Shown here: positions 16,108 to 25,100 of the stretch, one piece after another
Numbering within the stretch: the stretch's first letter is position 1
Layout: every line of letters starts with the position of its first letter
Assembly: GCA_942492205.1 (NCBI GenBank)
Contig: CALODT010000004.1
Location: 1 to 64,000 of the forward strand
Direction of reading: 5' to 3'
DNA from: UBA1847 sp942492205
Lineage (GTDB): Bacteria > Pseudomonadota > Gammaproteobacteria > Steroidobacterales > Woeseiaceae
DNA: 64,000 nt
Translations under genes and position numbers: made by a program
Notes under the pieces: generated by a model
What the model was told of the DNA's origin: nothing
The model's database searches: none
The model's input: only the letters and a program-made list of their open reading frames with translations

Positions 16108-17886
16108 TTGATACGTACAATCTGTGCCATAACGAGCGCGACAGTTCTGTCAGCCGGCATGAACGCCTTCGCGGCCGACATATCCCAGGGCGATACGCTT
16201 ATCGTCACGGCCACCCGGACGCCCATCCAGCAGGCAGACGCGACCGTTCCGGTTACCGTCATCACACGTGAAGAGATCGCGCTGTCCCTGGCGGCGGACC
16301 TTTCCGAGCTGCTGCGCTTCCAGGCTGGCATCGATATTGGCCGCAGCGGTGGACCGGGGCAATCAACCTCACTGTTCCTGCGTGGCACGGAAAGCAACCA
16401 CACGCTGGTGCTGATCGATGGTGTGCGCATGAACCCCGGTACCATCGGCGGTGCCGCGGTACAGAACATCTCGCCAGAGATGATCGAGCGTATCGAGATA
16501 GTGAAAGGCGCCCGCTCGGCATTGTTTGGCACCGATGCGATTGGCGGCGTTATCAATATCATCACGCGGCGCACCCGGCAGGGATACCTGGAGGGGGGCA
16601 TGGGCAGCGGCAGTTTTGCGACCCGCTCAGGTCATGTTTCCGGAGGCAACCGTACCGCAAACACCGAATTCGGTATCAATCTCGACTGGCAGGACACGGA
16701 GGGCTACGCACCGCGACTCGATTCCGATATCAAGCGTGGCTACGACAACCTTTCTGCCAACCTGTACGCGTCAAGAACTTTCGGCAACAGCGACTTGAGC
16801 CTCCGTCACTGGCGCGGCGGCGGCAACGTTGAGTACCTGGACTTCTTTCTCGCCCCGGTTGATCAGGATTTCGAAAACGCCATTAGTTCCGTCGTACTCG
16901 ACTCGCGTATTTCGCCGTCGAGCAACAGCAAGCTGGTGGTGTCGCATGCCAGGGACAATATTCAGCAGCAGCAATCGCCCGACTACGTCAATTCGGAACG
17001 GCTGAGTCTGGACTGGCAGTTTAGCAAGGCGTTTGAAGACCATACCGTGACGGGCGGTCTGTACTTTGTCGACGAGGATGCCAGTTCTTTGTCGTTCGGC
17101 TCCGGCTTCGATGAGAGAACGCTGACGCGGGCAGTGTTCATCCAGGACCAGCTGTCGGCTGGCAGACACAGGGGGTTCGCCGCCGTTCGATTTACCGATC
17201 ATGAGAACTTCGGCGGGCAGGTAACGTGGAACGCGGAATACGCGATTGCGATCAACGAAGGTGTGACTTTGAATGTCGGCCTCGGTCACGCGTTTCGCGC
17301 ACCGGATGCTACCGATCGGTTTGGCTTCGGCGGCACTGCCGGGCTCAGACCCGAGGTCGCGGACGAGCTGCAGCTCGGTATCCGTTATCTTGCCGCAGAG
17401 AAACACCGCATTAACTTCGAGCTATACGCGAATACGATCGAGGACCTGATCGAGTTCGATTTCGCCACGTTCATGCTACTGAATCTCGAGGAAGCCGATA
17501 TTCGCGGTGCGCAGCTCGGCTACGAATTCCATGGTGAAAATTTCCTGGTGCGGGCTGATTTCGTGAAACAGCGCGCCGAAAATTCTGCGACGGGCGCACG
17601 GCTGCTGCGGCGCGCCGAGGAGACTGCGACCTTGAGCATCACCCGCAGCTTAGGCGCCCACAAGATCGGCGTATCCGTTCTTGCCGCCGGCGACCGTGAA
17701 GATTTCGGTGGCGTTAGACTGCCCGGCTACGCCGTTACGAACCTCACCGGCCTGCTGCAACTCAGCGACCAGTGGCAACTCAACGCTCGCGTCGAAAACC
17801 TGGCGAACAGGCAGTACCAGACCGCGGCAAATTACCGAATGCAGGAGCGCAGTGCCTTTGTTGAGCTGCGCTACCGCTGGCAATAA
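16108..17886 (+). CDS. btuB: TonB-dependent outer-membrane vitamin B12 receptor
   Basis: The 592-residue receptor has a signal peptide ending near FAA (residue 23), then the TonB box DTLIVTATRT (29-38), almost identical to the one in E. coli BtuB. A plug domain follows (VPVTVITREEIA, LFLRGTESNHTLVLIDGVRM, IERIEIVKGARSALFGTDAI) and then a beta-barrel ending in a C-terminal aromatic-rich strand (FVELRYRWQ). It imports cobalamin across the outer membrane using TonB. The TTG at 16108 is chosen because GAGGAAGG lies just upstream and it yields a proper signal peptide. The riboswitch upstream makes cobalamin repression almost certain. Confidence 0.93.
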   Translation: MIRTICAITSATVLSAGMNAFAADISQGDTLIVTATRTPIQQADATVPVTVITREEIALSLAADLSELLRFQAGIDIGRSGGPGQSTSLFLRGTESNHTLVLIDGVRMNPGTIGGAAVQNISPEMIERIEIVKGARSALFGTDAIGGVINIITRRTRQGYLEGGMGSGSFATRSGHVSGGNRTANTEFGINLDWQDTEGYAPRLDSDIKRGYDNLSANLYASRTFGNSDLSLRHWRGGGNVEYLDFFLAPVDQDFENAISSVVLDSRISPSSNSKLVVSHARDNIQQQQSPDYVNSERLSLDWQFSKAFEDHTVTGGLYFVDEDASSLSFGSGFDERTLTRAVFIQDQLSAGRHRGFAAVRFTDHENFGGQVTWNAEYAIAINEGVTLNVGLGHAFRAPDATDRFGFGGTAGLRPEVADELQLGIRYLAAEKHRINFELYANTIEDLIEFDFATFMLLNLEEADIRGAQLGYEFHGENFLVRADFVKQRAENSATGARLLRRAEETATLSITRSLGAHKIGVSVLAAGDREDFGGVRLPGYAVTNLTGLLQLSDQWQLNARVENLANRQYQTAANYRMQERSAFVELRYRWQ

Positions 17887-17900
17887 GGACGAAAACACTC

Positions 17901-18452
17901 ATGGGAAACCGGCTTAGCAATATCTACACCCGAACCGGGGATGACGGCACAACCGGCCTCGGTGACGGCAGTCGCACGGCCAAGGACAGTGTTCGTGTCG
18001 AAGCCTATGGCACCGTCGATGAGGCGAACAGCGCTATCGGAATGGTCCTTGCCAGTGATGCGGTGCCCGACGCCGTCAGGCACTGCCTTATCGAGGTGCA
18101 GCACGACCTGTTCGAGCTGGGAGGGGAGCTCTGTATCCCGGGCCATGTCGCTATTAGCAATGACTTTATCGACCGTCTCGAGAAACAACTTGATAGCTTC
18201 AACGACGACTTGCCACGCCTGAAGGAATTTATCCTTCCGGGTGGCGGCAGGGCTGCCGCATCCTGCCACCTCGCTCGAACCATCGTGCGTCGTGCCGAAC
18301 GTCGCACCTACACGCTGGCAAACATCGAAGACGTGCGGCCGGAGGTCGTCAGGTATCTGAACCGACTTTCCGACCTGCTGTTCGTCGTCGCCCGCGTGAT
18401 CGCGCGTGCCGAGTCAGGTACCGAGGTCCTCTGGAACAGGCATCGAAAGTAA
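17901..18452 (+). CDS. PduO-type ATP:cob(I)alamin adenosyltransferase
   Basis: This 183-residue enzyme transfers the adenosyl group from ATP to cob(I)alamin to make coenzyme B12. The family signature TRTGDDGTTGLGDGSR is at residues 10-25, and RTIVRRAERRTYTLA plus YLNRLSDLLFVVAR form the conserved C-terminal helices. It starts 14 bases after btuB, so it is under the same riboswitch control and converts imported cobalamin into the active cofactor. The PduO fold (MMAB/CobAT-like) is distinct from the CobA/BtuR type. No B12-dependent enzyme is recognised in the window. Confidence 0.93.
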   Translation: MGNRLSNIYTRTGDDGTTGLGDGSRTAKDSVRVEAYGTVDEANSAIGMVLASDAVPDAVRHCLIEVQHDLFELGGELCIPGHVAISNDFIDRLEKQLDSFNDDLPRLKEFILPGGGRAAASCHLARTIVRRAERRTYTLANIEDVRPEVVRYLNRLSDLLFVVARVIARAESGTEVLWNRHRK

Positions 18453-18480
18453 CGGCTGCGCGTGCCAGCACACTGCGTAC

Positions 18481-19347
18481 TCAGCGATCGCTGAACGCGT
18501 CGCGGTTGAAACGCGCTTTCTTGAGCGCGAGGCACATCGCGCCTCCGGCCAGAAGCAAGCGCGGCGTGGCACGCGCGATTTCGTCAGCGGGTAGCAGGAA
18601 CAGGTTGCCGTAGAGATTCGCGGATACTGTCGGCCAGCGCTGCCATTCTTCGAAGGCATCGTCGCCCGCATCAGTGGTCGCGAGCATGACCTCCGGGTCG
18701 CGATCAACGACCGACTCTACGGTGATGCCCGGCGCAAGTTCGTCGAGATCGGCGAACACGTTCCTGCCGCCGCAAATTTCGATCAATTCGCTGACATAGT
18801 GCTCGTGGTTCACGGTATATAACGGCCTGGCAGACACCTGGTAGAACACGCGAATCGGGTGCAAGCCTTGCTGCGCTTCGCGCAGGTCTTCGAGCGCCTG
18901 CAGGTACTTCGCAGCGACAGACTCGGCTTCGCGGCTGCGACCCGTCAGATCGCCAATTCGACGTAACGCAACGGCAACATCCTTGAGGCCCCTCGTACGG
19001 ACAGCCTCTACGGTATAGCCGTGCTTTCTGAGTTCATCGACCGTGTGCTGCGGCGTGCCGCTTTCCCAGACCAGCAGGAGATCGGGTTCGAGCAGCGCAA
19101 GCTGCTCGTGATCCACGCTGAATGCATCGCCGACGACCGGGAGTTCGCGTGCCTCAGGCGGGAAATCGGACCAGGCACTGACCCCGACCAGCGCATTGCC
19201 CGCACCCACGGCATAGACGAGTTCTGTCAGGTGCGGCGCAAGAGTGACGACACGCTGATGGACGTCTGCCTGAGGCGACTCGCGGCCGGCATCCTGGCAG
19301 GCGCCAATGGCAACGGCCAGAAACGCGAGCGCGAGCGCTCGGGTCAC
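18481..19347 (-). CDS. btuF: Cobalamin-binding periplasmic lipoprotein
   Basis: The 288-residue protein begins with a lipoprotein signal (LAFLAVAIGAC, Cys17) and continues with the class III binding-protein fold: RVVTLAPHLTELVYAVGAG, VVGDAFSVDHEQLALLEPDL and, at the C-terminal lobe, PGITVESVVDRDPEVML. BtuF captures B12 in the periplasm and delivers it to BtuCD; E. coli BtuF is soluble, so the lipid anchor is a local feature. It converges on the btuB-adenosyltransferase operon and overlaps ampE by four bases, so it is probably transcribed with ampD/ampE and not controlled by the riboswitch. Confidence 0.85.
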   Translation of the reverse strand: MTRALALAFLAVAIGACQDAGRESPQADVHQRVVTLAPHLTELVYAVGAGNALVGVSAWSDFPPEARELPVVGDAFSVDHEQLALLEPDLLLVWESGTPQHTVDELRKHGYTVEAVRTRGLKDVAVALRRIGDLTGRSREAESVAAKYLQALEDLREAQQGLHPIRVFYQVSARPLYTVNHEHYVSELIEICGGRNVFADLDELAPGITVESVVDRDPEVMLATTDAGDDAFEEWQRWPTVSANLYGNLFLLPADEIARATPRLLLAGGAMCLALKKARFNRDAFSDR

Positions 19348-20261
19348 CGGGTCAGGCCATACAACGTCATGGCCGAGATGATTACAGCCCAGATAATCAG
19401 TTGACGAAATACCAGCTGGTTTGCCGACTTGGCGCCACGAACGCCGCGCTCGGTAATGGTCTCGTCGGGCTTATCCTCCAGCGCCAGCGCCGCCGTACCG
19501 ACCCTGGCCAGAAGGTATTCACTGTGCTCCGAGGTCGTCGCATCGCGCTGCTCCGTCGGCGCGCGCATCGCTGCGATTGCCTCGTCGAAATGTCCGGCTG
19601 CCGCGTAGCCGATGGCAGACAGACGGGCCGGGATCCAGGCAAGCCAGCCATGCAGCATTACCGCAGCATCGCGCACCGCAGTGACGTTGCCGACATCCTC
19701 GTTCTCTGTCTCGCGCGTAGCACTGAACACCGCGCGACGCCTGATCAGGTCGGTGACGCGATACGCCCAGGCCGCAAGTGGTCCAAGCAGAACGAACCAG
19801 AACACGACGGCAAACAAGCGGTTGTTTGCCTGCACACAAACGGACTCTTCAACACGCCGGATGCGCTCGCGCGCGTCCGTCGGTACCTCTCCCTCCACAA
19901 TGGCCTTGGCGGAGTTCTGAATCGCTTCTTCGTCCTCGGATTCCAGCGCCCGACAATATTCGTCGACCTCCTCGCCGATGTCCCTCGGACCCAGCGAAAA
20001 GAACAGCACGACAATCGCAAGCAGCAGGTAGGTGAATCCGGCGAGGGTGCCGCCAAGGCCGAATATGATGAGAAAAACGGGCAGCACCAACAGCACAGCC
20101 AGCAACACCACCGGGATCAGCGCCGGCCAATTGGCAATGCGCTGCGCCTGGCGGAAGCCGTAGTCGATGATCCGATCCAGCCAGCGCATACGGCGCCAGT
20201 GAAACAGTTGTGTTGCAAGTCGTTCTACGACCAGTCCAATAAGCAAAGCAATCAGGTTCAT
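19344..20261 (-). CDS. ampE: AmpE-type inner-membrane signalling modulator
   Basis: This 305-residue protein has at least four hydrophobic segments (MNLIALLIGLVVERL at the start; PALIPVVLLAVLLVLPVFLI; YLLLAIVVLFFSL; FVVLLGPLAAWAY-like region) and ends LIIWAVIISAMTLYGL, as AmpE does. WIPARLSAIGYAAAGHFDEA is the conserved central motif. AmpE is a membrane protein of the AmpD/AmpE pair linked to beta-lactamase induction and wall recycling; its biochemical role is not settled. It follows ampD by about 48 bases. The ATG at 20261 gives the AmpE-like start; an ATG two codons earlier is equally possible. Confidence 0.85.
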   Translation of the reverse strand: MNLIALLIGLVVERLATQLFHWRRMRWLDRIIDYGFRQAQRIANWPALIPVVLLAVLLVLPVFLIIFGLGGTLAGFTYLLLAIVVLFFSLGPRDIGEEVDEYCRALESEDEEAIQNSAKAIVEGEVPTDARERIRRVEESVCVQANNRLFAVVFWFVLLGPLAAWAYRVTDLIRRRAVFSATRETENEDVGNVTAVRDAAVMLHGWLAWIPARLSAIGYAAAGHFDEAIAAMRAPTEQRDATTSEHSEYLLARVGTAALALEDKPDETITERGVRGAKSANQLVFRQLIIWAVIISAMTLYGLTR

Positions 20262-20309
20262 AAGCAATCAGCTCTGTGGCCAATACGGGTAACGGGTCGG
20301 CGCACTATC

Positions 20310-20891
20310 TCAGGCGCCCGCAAGCCCATCATACAATCGCAGCCAGTCGAAAGCAGGGCCCGGATCGCTCTTGCGGCCGGGAGCGATGTCACAGTGGCCA
20401 GCAAGCTCACGTGCCGTAATTCGCGGATAGGCTGCAAAAACCGCGCGCAGCATGGCCTGCAGCGTTTCATATTGAGAATCCTCGTAGGGCGTTTCATCCT
20501 CTCCCTCGAGCTCGATGCCAATAGAATAGTCGTTGCAACAGGATTCGCCGCGAAAACACGACGCGCCGGCGTGCCAGGCGCGCTCCGTTAGCGGCACGAA
20601 CTGTGTCACTGAGCCATCCCGTCGAATCAACAGGTGCGCGGAAACCTGCAGCCCGCGAATCTCGTCAAAGTAAGGGTGCGCGTCGTGGTCCAGCGTATTC
20701 GTAAACAACGCCTCGATTTCCGGGCCGCCGAACTGCCCGGGTGGCAGACTGATACCGTGCAACACGACCAGCCGTGGCTCGACACCATCGGGGCGCGCAT
20801 CCCGGTTTGGGCTGAGGCGCTGCACCGCAGGCTCGACCAGGCCGCTGCGCGCCGAAACCCTGAATTGCGTTTGCCGCGTTTTCGATTGCAT
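20310..20891 (-). CDS. ampD: 1,6-anhydro-N-acetylmuramyl-L-alanine amidase AmpD
   Basis: AmpD cleaves the stem peptide from anhydro-muropeptides in the cytoplasm during peptidoglycan recycling. The 193-residue protein has the zinc ligands His45 (VVLHGISLPPGQF), His166 and Asp176 (GHCDIAPGRKSDPGP) and the conserved ERAWHAGAS and SIGIELEGED segments. No signal peptide is present, as expected. It heads the ampD-ampE-btuF run and is divergent from rsmE. Loss of AmpD derepresses AmpC beta-lactamase where AmpR/AmpC exist, but neither is seen here. Confidence 0.95.
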   Translation of the reverse strand: MQSKTRQTQFRVSARSGLVEPAVQRLSPNRDARPDGVEPRLVVLHGISLPPGQFGGPEIEALFTNTLDHDAHPYFDEIRGLQVSAHLLIRRDGSVTQFVPLTERAWHAGASCFRGESCCNDYSIGIELEGEDETPYEDSQYETLQAMLRAVFAAYPRITARELAGHCDIAPGRKSDPGPAFDWLRLYDGLAGA

Positions 20892-20947
20892 ACGGTCGCT
20901 CTGTTTGTAACGGTTGCGTCACTGACCAGGAGCGAACATAGTAAACC

Positions 20948-21685
20948 ATGCCTCGAACAAGACTCTACATCGCAGACGCTATCGGCCTGAACGCAACGAT
21001 TAACCTCGACTCAGACAGGGCCCGCTACCTTGGCCGTGTGCTCCGGCTGCGCGTCGGCGACAGGCTGTCAGTGTTCGACGGCGAGGGCTCCGAGTACCTG
21101 GCGAGCATTACCGCGATCGGGAAGTCGAGCGCCACATTGTCGGTCGACGAGGAGACCTCGACAGCGACGGAGTCGAATCTCCGCGTACACCTGGTACAGG
21201 GCATATCACGCGGCGAGCGCATGGACTTCGTCGTGCAAAAGGCCACGGAACTGGGCGTCAAGAGAATCACACCGGTGCTGACCGAGTTCGGCGTCGTCAA
21301 GCTCGATGCGACGCGTGCCGAAAAACGTCGCGCTCATTGGCAGAAGGTCGCAGCGAGTGCCTGCGAACAATGCGGCCGGGTACGCCTGCCGCTGATAGAC
21401 ACGCCGATACCGCTGAAGAACTGGTTCGGCAGCAAGACTGCACGGGTCGATACCGAACTCATTCTGAAACCCGGGGCGTCGAAACCGCTTGCGCGTATCG
21501 AGCCACCGCGAACGAAAGTCTGTGTACTCATCGGTCCGGAGGGCGGATTCAGCGATGGTGAGTTCGAGGACGCGGCTGTCGCAGGTTTCACGCCTGTCTC
21601 ACTCGGTCCGCGCGTGTTGCGTACCGAGACAGCCGCGGTAGCGGCGCTGGCCGTGCTGCAATCACTCGCTGGGGACTTGGGCTAG
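20948..21685 (+). CDS. rsmE: 16S rRNA (uracil(1498)-N(3))-methyltransferase
   Basis: RsmE methylates U1498 of 16S rRNA in the 30S subunit using S-adenosylmethionine. The 245-residue protein has an N-terminal PUA-like part (ARYLGRVLRLRVGDRLSVFD) and a C-terminal SPOUT knot with VLIGPEGGFSDGEFE and SLGPRVLRTETAAVAALAVL, the two SAM-binding signatures. MDFVVQKATELGVKRITPVL is also typical. Length is normal. It is divergent from ampD and convergent with the Chp operon. Confidence 0.95.
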   Translation: MPRTRLYIADAIGLNATINLDSDRARYLGRVLRLRVGDRLSVFDGEGSEYLASITAIGKSSATLSVDEETSTATESNLRVHLVQGISRGERMDFVVQKATELGVKRITPVLTEFGVVKLDATRAEKRRAHWQKVAASACEQCGRVRLPLIDTPIPLKNWFGSKTARVDTELILKPGASKPLARIEPPRTKVCVLIGPEGGFSDGEFEDAAVAGFTPVSLGPRVLRTETAAVAALAVLQSLAGDLG

Positions 21686-21704
21686 ATCGCCCGTCGCGCG
21701 CCGA

Positions 21705-22175
21705 TCAGGCTTGCTCGGTCTCAGCGGCCAGCATCAGCTCGAGTTTCTCAAGATCGGGAATGAGCGGGAACTCGTTGATCATGCGCACGCGACAATGTAC
21801 CGGAGCGTCCTCGGGCCAGCCTTCTTTGGCTTCGAGCTTGAGCACGTCTTTGTTGACGCGCACGAGCTGCGGAAACCCCTGCGTCAGCAGGCCAAAAAAA
21901 CCGTTCCTCAGTTTTCCTGTACTCGCATAGAAGACGACGATTCGCGTGCGTCCGGTAGCCACGGGCATCTCGTTACCCAGTGCGCCCTCAAAAGCGACCA
22001 CAGGTAATGGTCGACCGTTCCAGTCGACATCGCCCAGCATCCACGGCCTCGCGCCGTCCCGCTGCTTCGGCTCGACGTAGCGGACCACCTCCGCAACGCA
22101 GGCACGCGGCACGATCAGGCGGTCACCGGCCAACGGTACGAGCAGACTATAGAGTTCTTCGGCCGCTGCATTCAT
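21705..22175 (-). CDS. CheW-like protein ending the Chp operon (ChpC-like)
   Basis: The 156-residue protein is a single CheW-type domain (LYSLLVPLAGDRLIVPRACV, then GDVDWNGRPLPVVAFEGALG). Such proteins couple receptors to the CheA-type kinase. Its ATG overlaps the chpA stop by four bases, so the two are translationally coupled. In Pseudomonas the second CheW-like gene of the cluster, chpC, lies after chpB; here chpB is absent and this gene follows chpA directly. The assignment to ChpC rests on position and domain rather than on close sequence. Confidence 0.78.
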   Translation of the reverse strand: MNAAAEELYSLLVPLAGDRLIVPRACVAEVVRYVEPKQRDGARPWMLGDVDWNGRPLPVVAFEGALGNEMPVATGRTRIVVFYASTGKLRNGFFGLLTQGFPQLVRVNKDVLKLEAKEGWPEDAPVHCRVRMINEFPLIPDLEKLELMLAAETEQA

Positions 22176-25100
22176 GGGAGCTCAATTCCCTTGTCCTCGA
22201 GCTGCCGGCGAATCGCCTCGAGCAGCTGCGAATCCTGGTAAGGCTTGCCGAGATAGTCGTTCACACCGAGTTCAATCGCGCGCGCTCGGTGTTTGTCGCC
22301 AACGCGGGAGGTGATCATGATGATCGGAACGTCTGCAACGCGCGGATCGTTACGCACATGCGAGGCAAACTCGTAGCCATCCATGCGCGGCATTTCAATA
22401 TCCAGCAGGATGACGTCCGGCTTATGCTCCTGCATGACGCTGATCGCGTCCAGACCATCCCTGGCGGTAGCAACGCGCATGCCGTTGCGATGCAGGAACC
22501 GCTCGGTGACGCGGCGCACCGTGATCGAGTCGTCGACCACGAGCGCAAGCGGGCGCGTGTCCGTCGGCGTCGGCGCCGCTTTCTTCAGTTCGACAACCGG
22601 GGCGCCGGTACGAACCAGTGCGTTGATATCGAGAATCAGGATAATTCGCCCGTCGCCAAGAATAGTGGCGCCGGATACGCCGCGGATACCGGCCAGCTGC
22701 GGTCCCACCGCTTTAACCACAACCTCGCGGCTCGCGAGCATCTCGTCGACCAGCAGTGCAGCCGAGTATTCGCCTGCGCGAACGAGAATGACCGGTACGG
22801 CGGTATCGTCCTCGGGAAGCTTCGCTGCCTGGCCGCCCAGATACATGCCGAGGTGACGGAACTTGTACGACTGTTCGCCATACAGGTAACTTGGCTCGCT
22901 CTGACTAAGCAGGTTTTCGAGTTCGCCGCGCGGTATCCGTGCGACGCCTTCAACCGTCGGCAACGGCAGCGCATAAACCTCCTCGCCGGTACGTACGATC
23001 AGTGCCTGCGTAATCGCCAGTGTGAACGGCAGGCGCACCGTGAAATTGGTGCCCTGACCGATGATCGACGAGATCCGCAGGTTGCCGCCGAGTTTCTTTA
23101 CCTCGTTGGCGACGACGTCCATACCAACGCCGCGTCCGGCAGACTGGGTTACAGCACCGGCAGTCGTGAAGCCGGGCGTCAGGATCAGCTCCATGATCTC
23201 TTCGTCGGTAACCTTGCTGTCCGGGCGCAGCATGTCGAGCTCGTAGGCCTTGCGACGTATCGCGTCGACGTCCAGGCCGCGGCCATCGTCCGCTACATCG
23301 ATGACCATCTCCGCGCCTTCGCGGTGCAGACGTATCGTGATGCGTCCCATGCCGGGCTTGCCTTCCGCCTGGCGCACCGCCGGATCCTCGATGCCATGGA
23401 TAACAGCATTGCGCAGCATGTGTTCGAACGGCGGCAGCATTTTCTCGAGTACCTGCCGATCCAGTTCGCCGGATGCGCCCTCCACGGCCAGTTCGGCCCG
23501 TTTGCCGGCTTCCTGTGCGACCTGCCGAACGAGGCGGGTCAGGCGCGGCACGTGTCGCTCGAACGGCACCATGCGGGTTCGCATGAGTCCGTCCTGGAGT
23601 TCGGCAGTAACGCGAGACTGCTGCACCAGCAGTCCTTCCGCTTCGTTAGTAACCGATTTGAGAAGGTCCTTGAGACTGCCAAGGTCACTTGCGGATTCGG
23701 CGAGCGCGCGGGACAGCTGCTGAATATTGGAATAGCGGTCAAGCTCCAGCGGGTCAAAGTCGCGTGCTACCAGTGTGTCCTGGTGACCGTGCATGATCTG
23801 GGCTTCGGTCTCGATCTCCAGCTTTCTCAGCTGTTCGCGCAGTCGCGCGATAGTCTGTTCGAGTTCATCGACATGAAACTCGAACGAGCTGACCTGCTGA
23901 TTGAGCCGCGAGTGGTAAATGCTGATTTCTCCGGCCGCATTCAGCAGGTCTTCCAGCAGATCCGCATCAACGCGGGCAAATTCCTGGCGCTGTTCGGGTG
24001 GACGAAGCGCCCGCACTTCCGCGCCGGCCGGACGCTCCGCTACCGCGGCTGGCTCTGCTTCGGTTTCGGGCTCCATCTCGGGCTCAGGTTCGGGCTCTGC
24101 CGGCTCCGGTGTGGGCTCGTGCTCTGCTGCCAGCTCCGGTTCGAGCCCCGGCTCTATGGGCCCAGGTTCCGATTCTGTCTCGGCAACGAGGCTCTCTTCC
24201 GCGTCGGACCCGGCAGGCAACGCTGGCTCGCCGGGCGCCACGGCAGGTGGCTCTTCCGGTTCGGCGGGGCTGTCAATAAGCGGCGGCTCGACCTGCTCGG
24301 GTTTGCCCGCCGCGAGATCGTCGACCAGGCGTGAGTCGACGATGACCATACTTACCGTATCGTCGGGCTCAAAGGTGAATTCGGCGGATGGCGCTTCCTG
24401 CACGTTGGTATCGCCCGGGTCCACCTCGACGCCGATATCGTCCGCGACCACAAAGCCCGCCTCGGCCTGCTGAATTCGTTGCTCCAGTTCCGCGGCGGTT
24501 CTGACCGGTTTTCCGGCGATGACGAGGTCGCGCATGCGATGCAGCTCGTCGACGCTGCGTTGCAGCAGATCCTCGATGGCAGGTGTCGCTTTGACGCGTC
24601 CTTCATCAACCGAGATCAGCAGCGTTTCAAGTTCATGGCTCAGGTTGCCCATCGCCGCGATGCCGGCCATGCGCGCACCACCTTTGAGCGTATGCAGGTG
24701 GCGCTTGAGTTCTTCCATGGGCTGCGGCGATCGTTCACGCACCCAGTCGAGCAGGGCTTTTTCCGCCGACTCCAGCAGCTCGGCCGATTCCTCGGTAAAA
24801 ATCGACGCGATTTCTGCGTCGTATTCGGGCTCATCGCTCAGCGGTTCCATGGTCGGCCGGCTCTCCGGCTCGGGCGTACGCTCGGGCTCGGGCGCAAGCA
24901 CCTCGGCAGGCTCTTCGTCGGGAACCTCCACGGGACGTACGGAATCGGCGAGCATGGAAATGTGCTCGATCAGGGCTGTGTAGTCGGCGCGGTCGCGATC
25001 AGGGCTGTTGATGTCCTTGACGATTGTCGCGATTGCAGCTGCGGCCGCCTTCAGGGCGGCCAGGCCGGACTTCTGGAAACCTATCTTGTGGTCGTATACC

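Noticed and set aside
19401..20591. Nearly 400-codon + strand open frame opposite ampE and ampD
   Set aside because: Both genes on the other strand match known families along their full length; the product here is Arg/Gln-rich with no family match.
21980..24334. Long open frame on the + strand opposite chpA
   Set aside because: It is antisense to a well-conserved kinase and explained by high GC at third positions and the Pro/Glu linker; its product has no recognisable domain.
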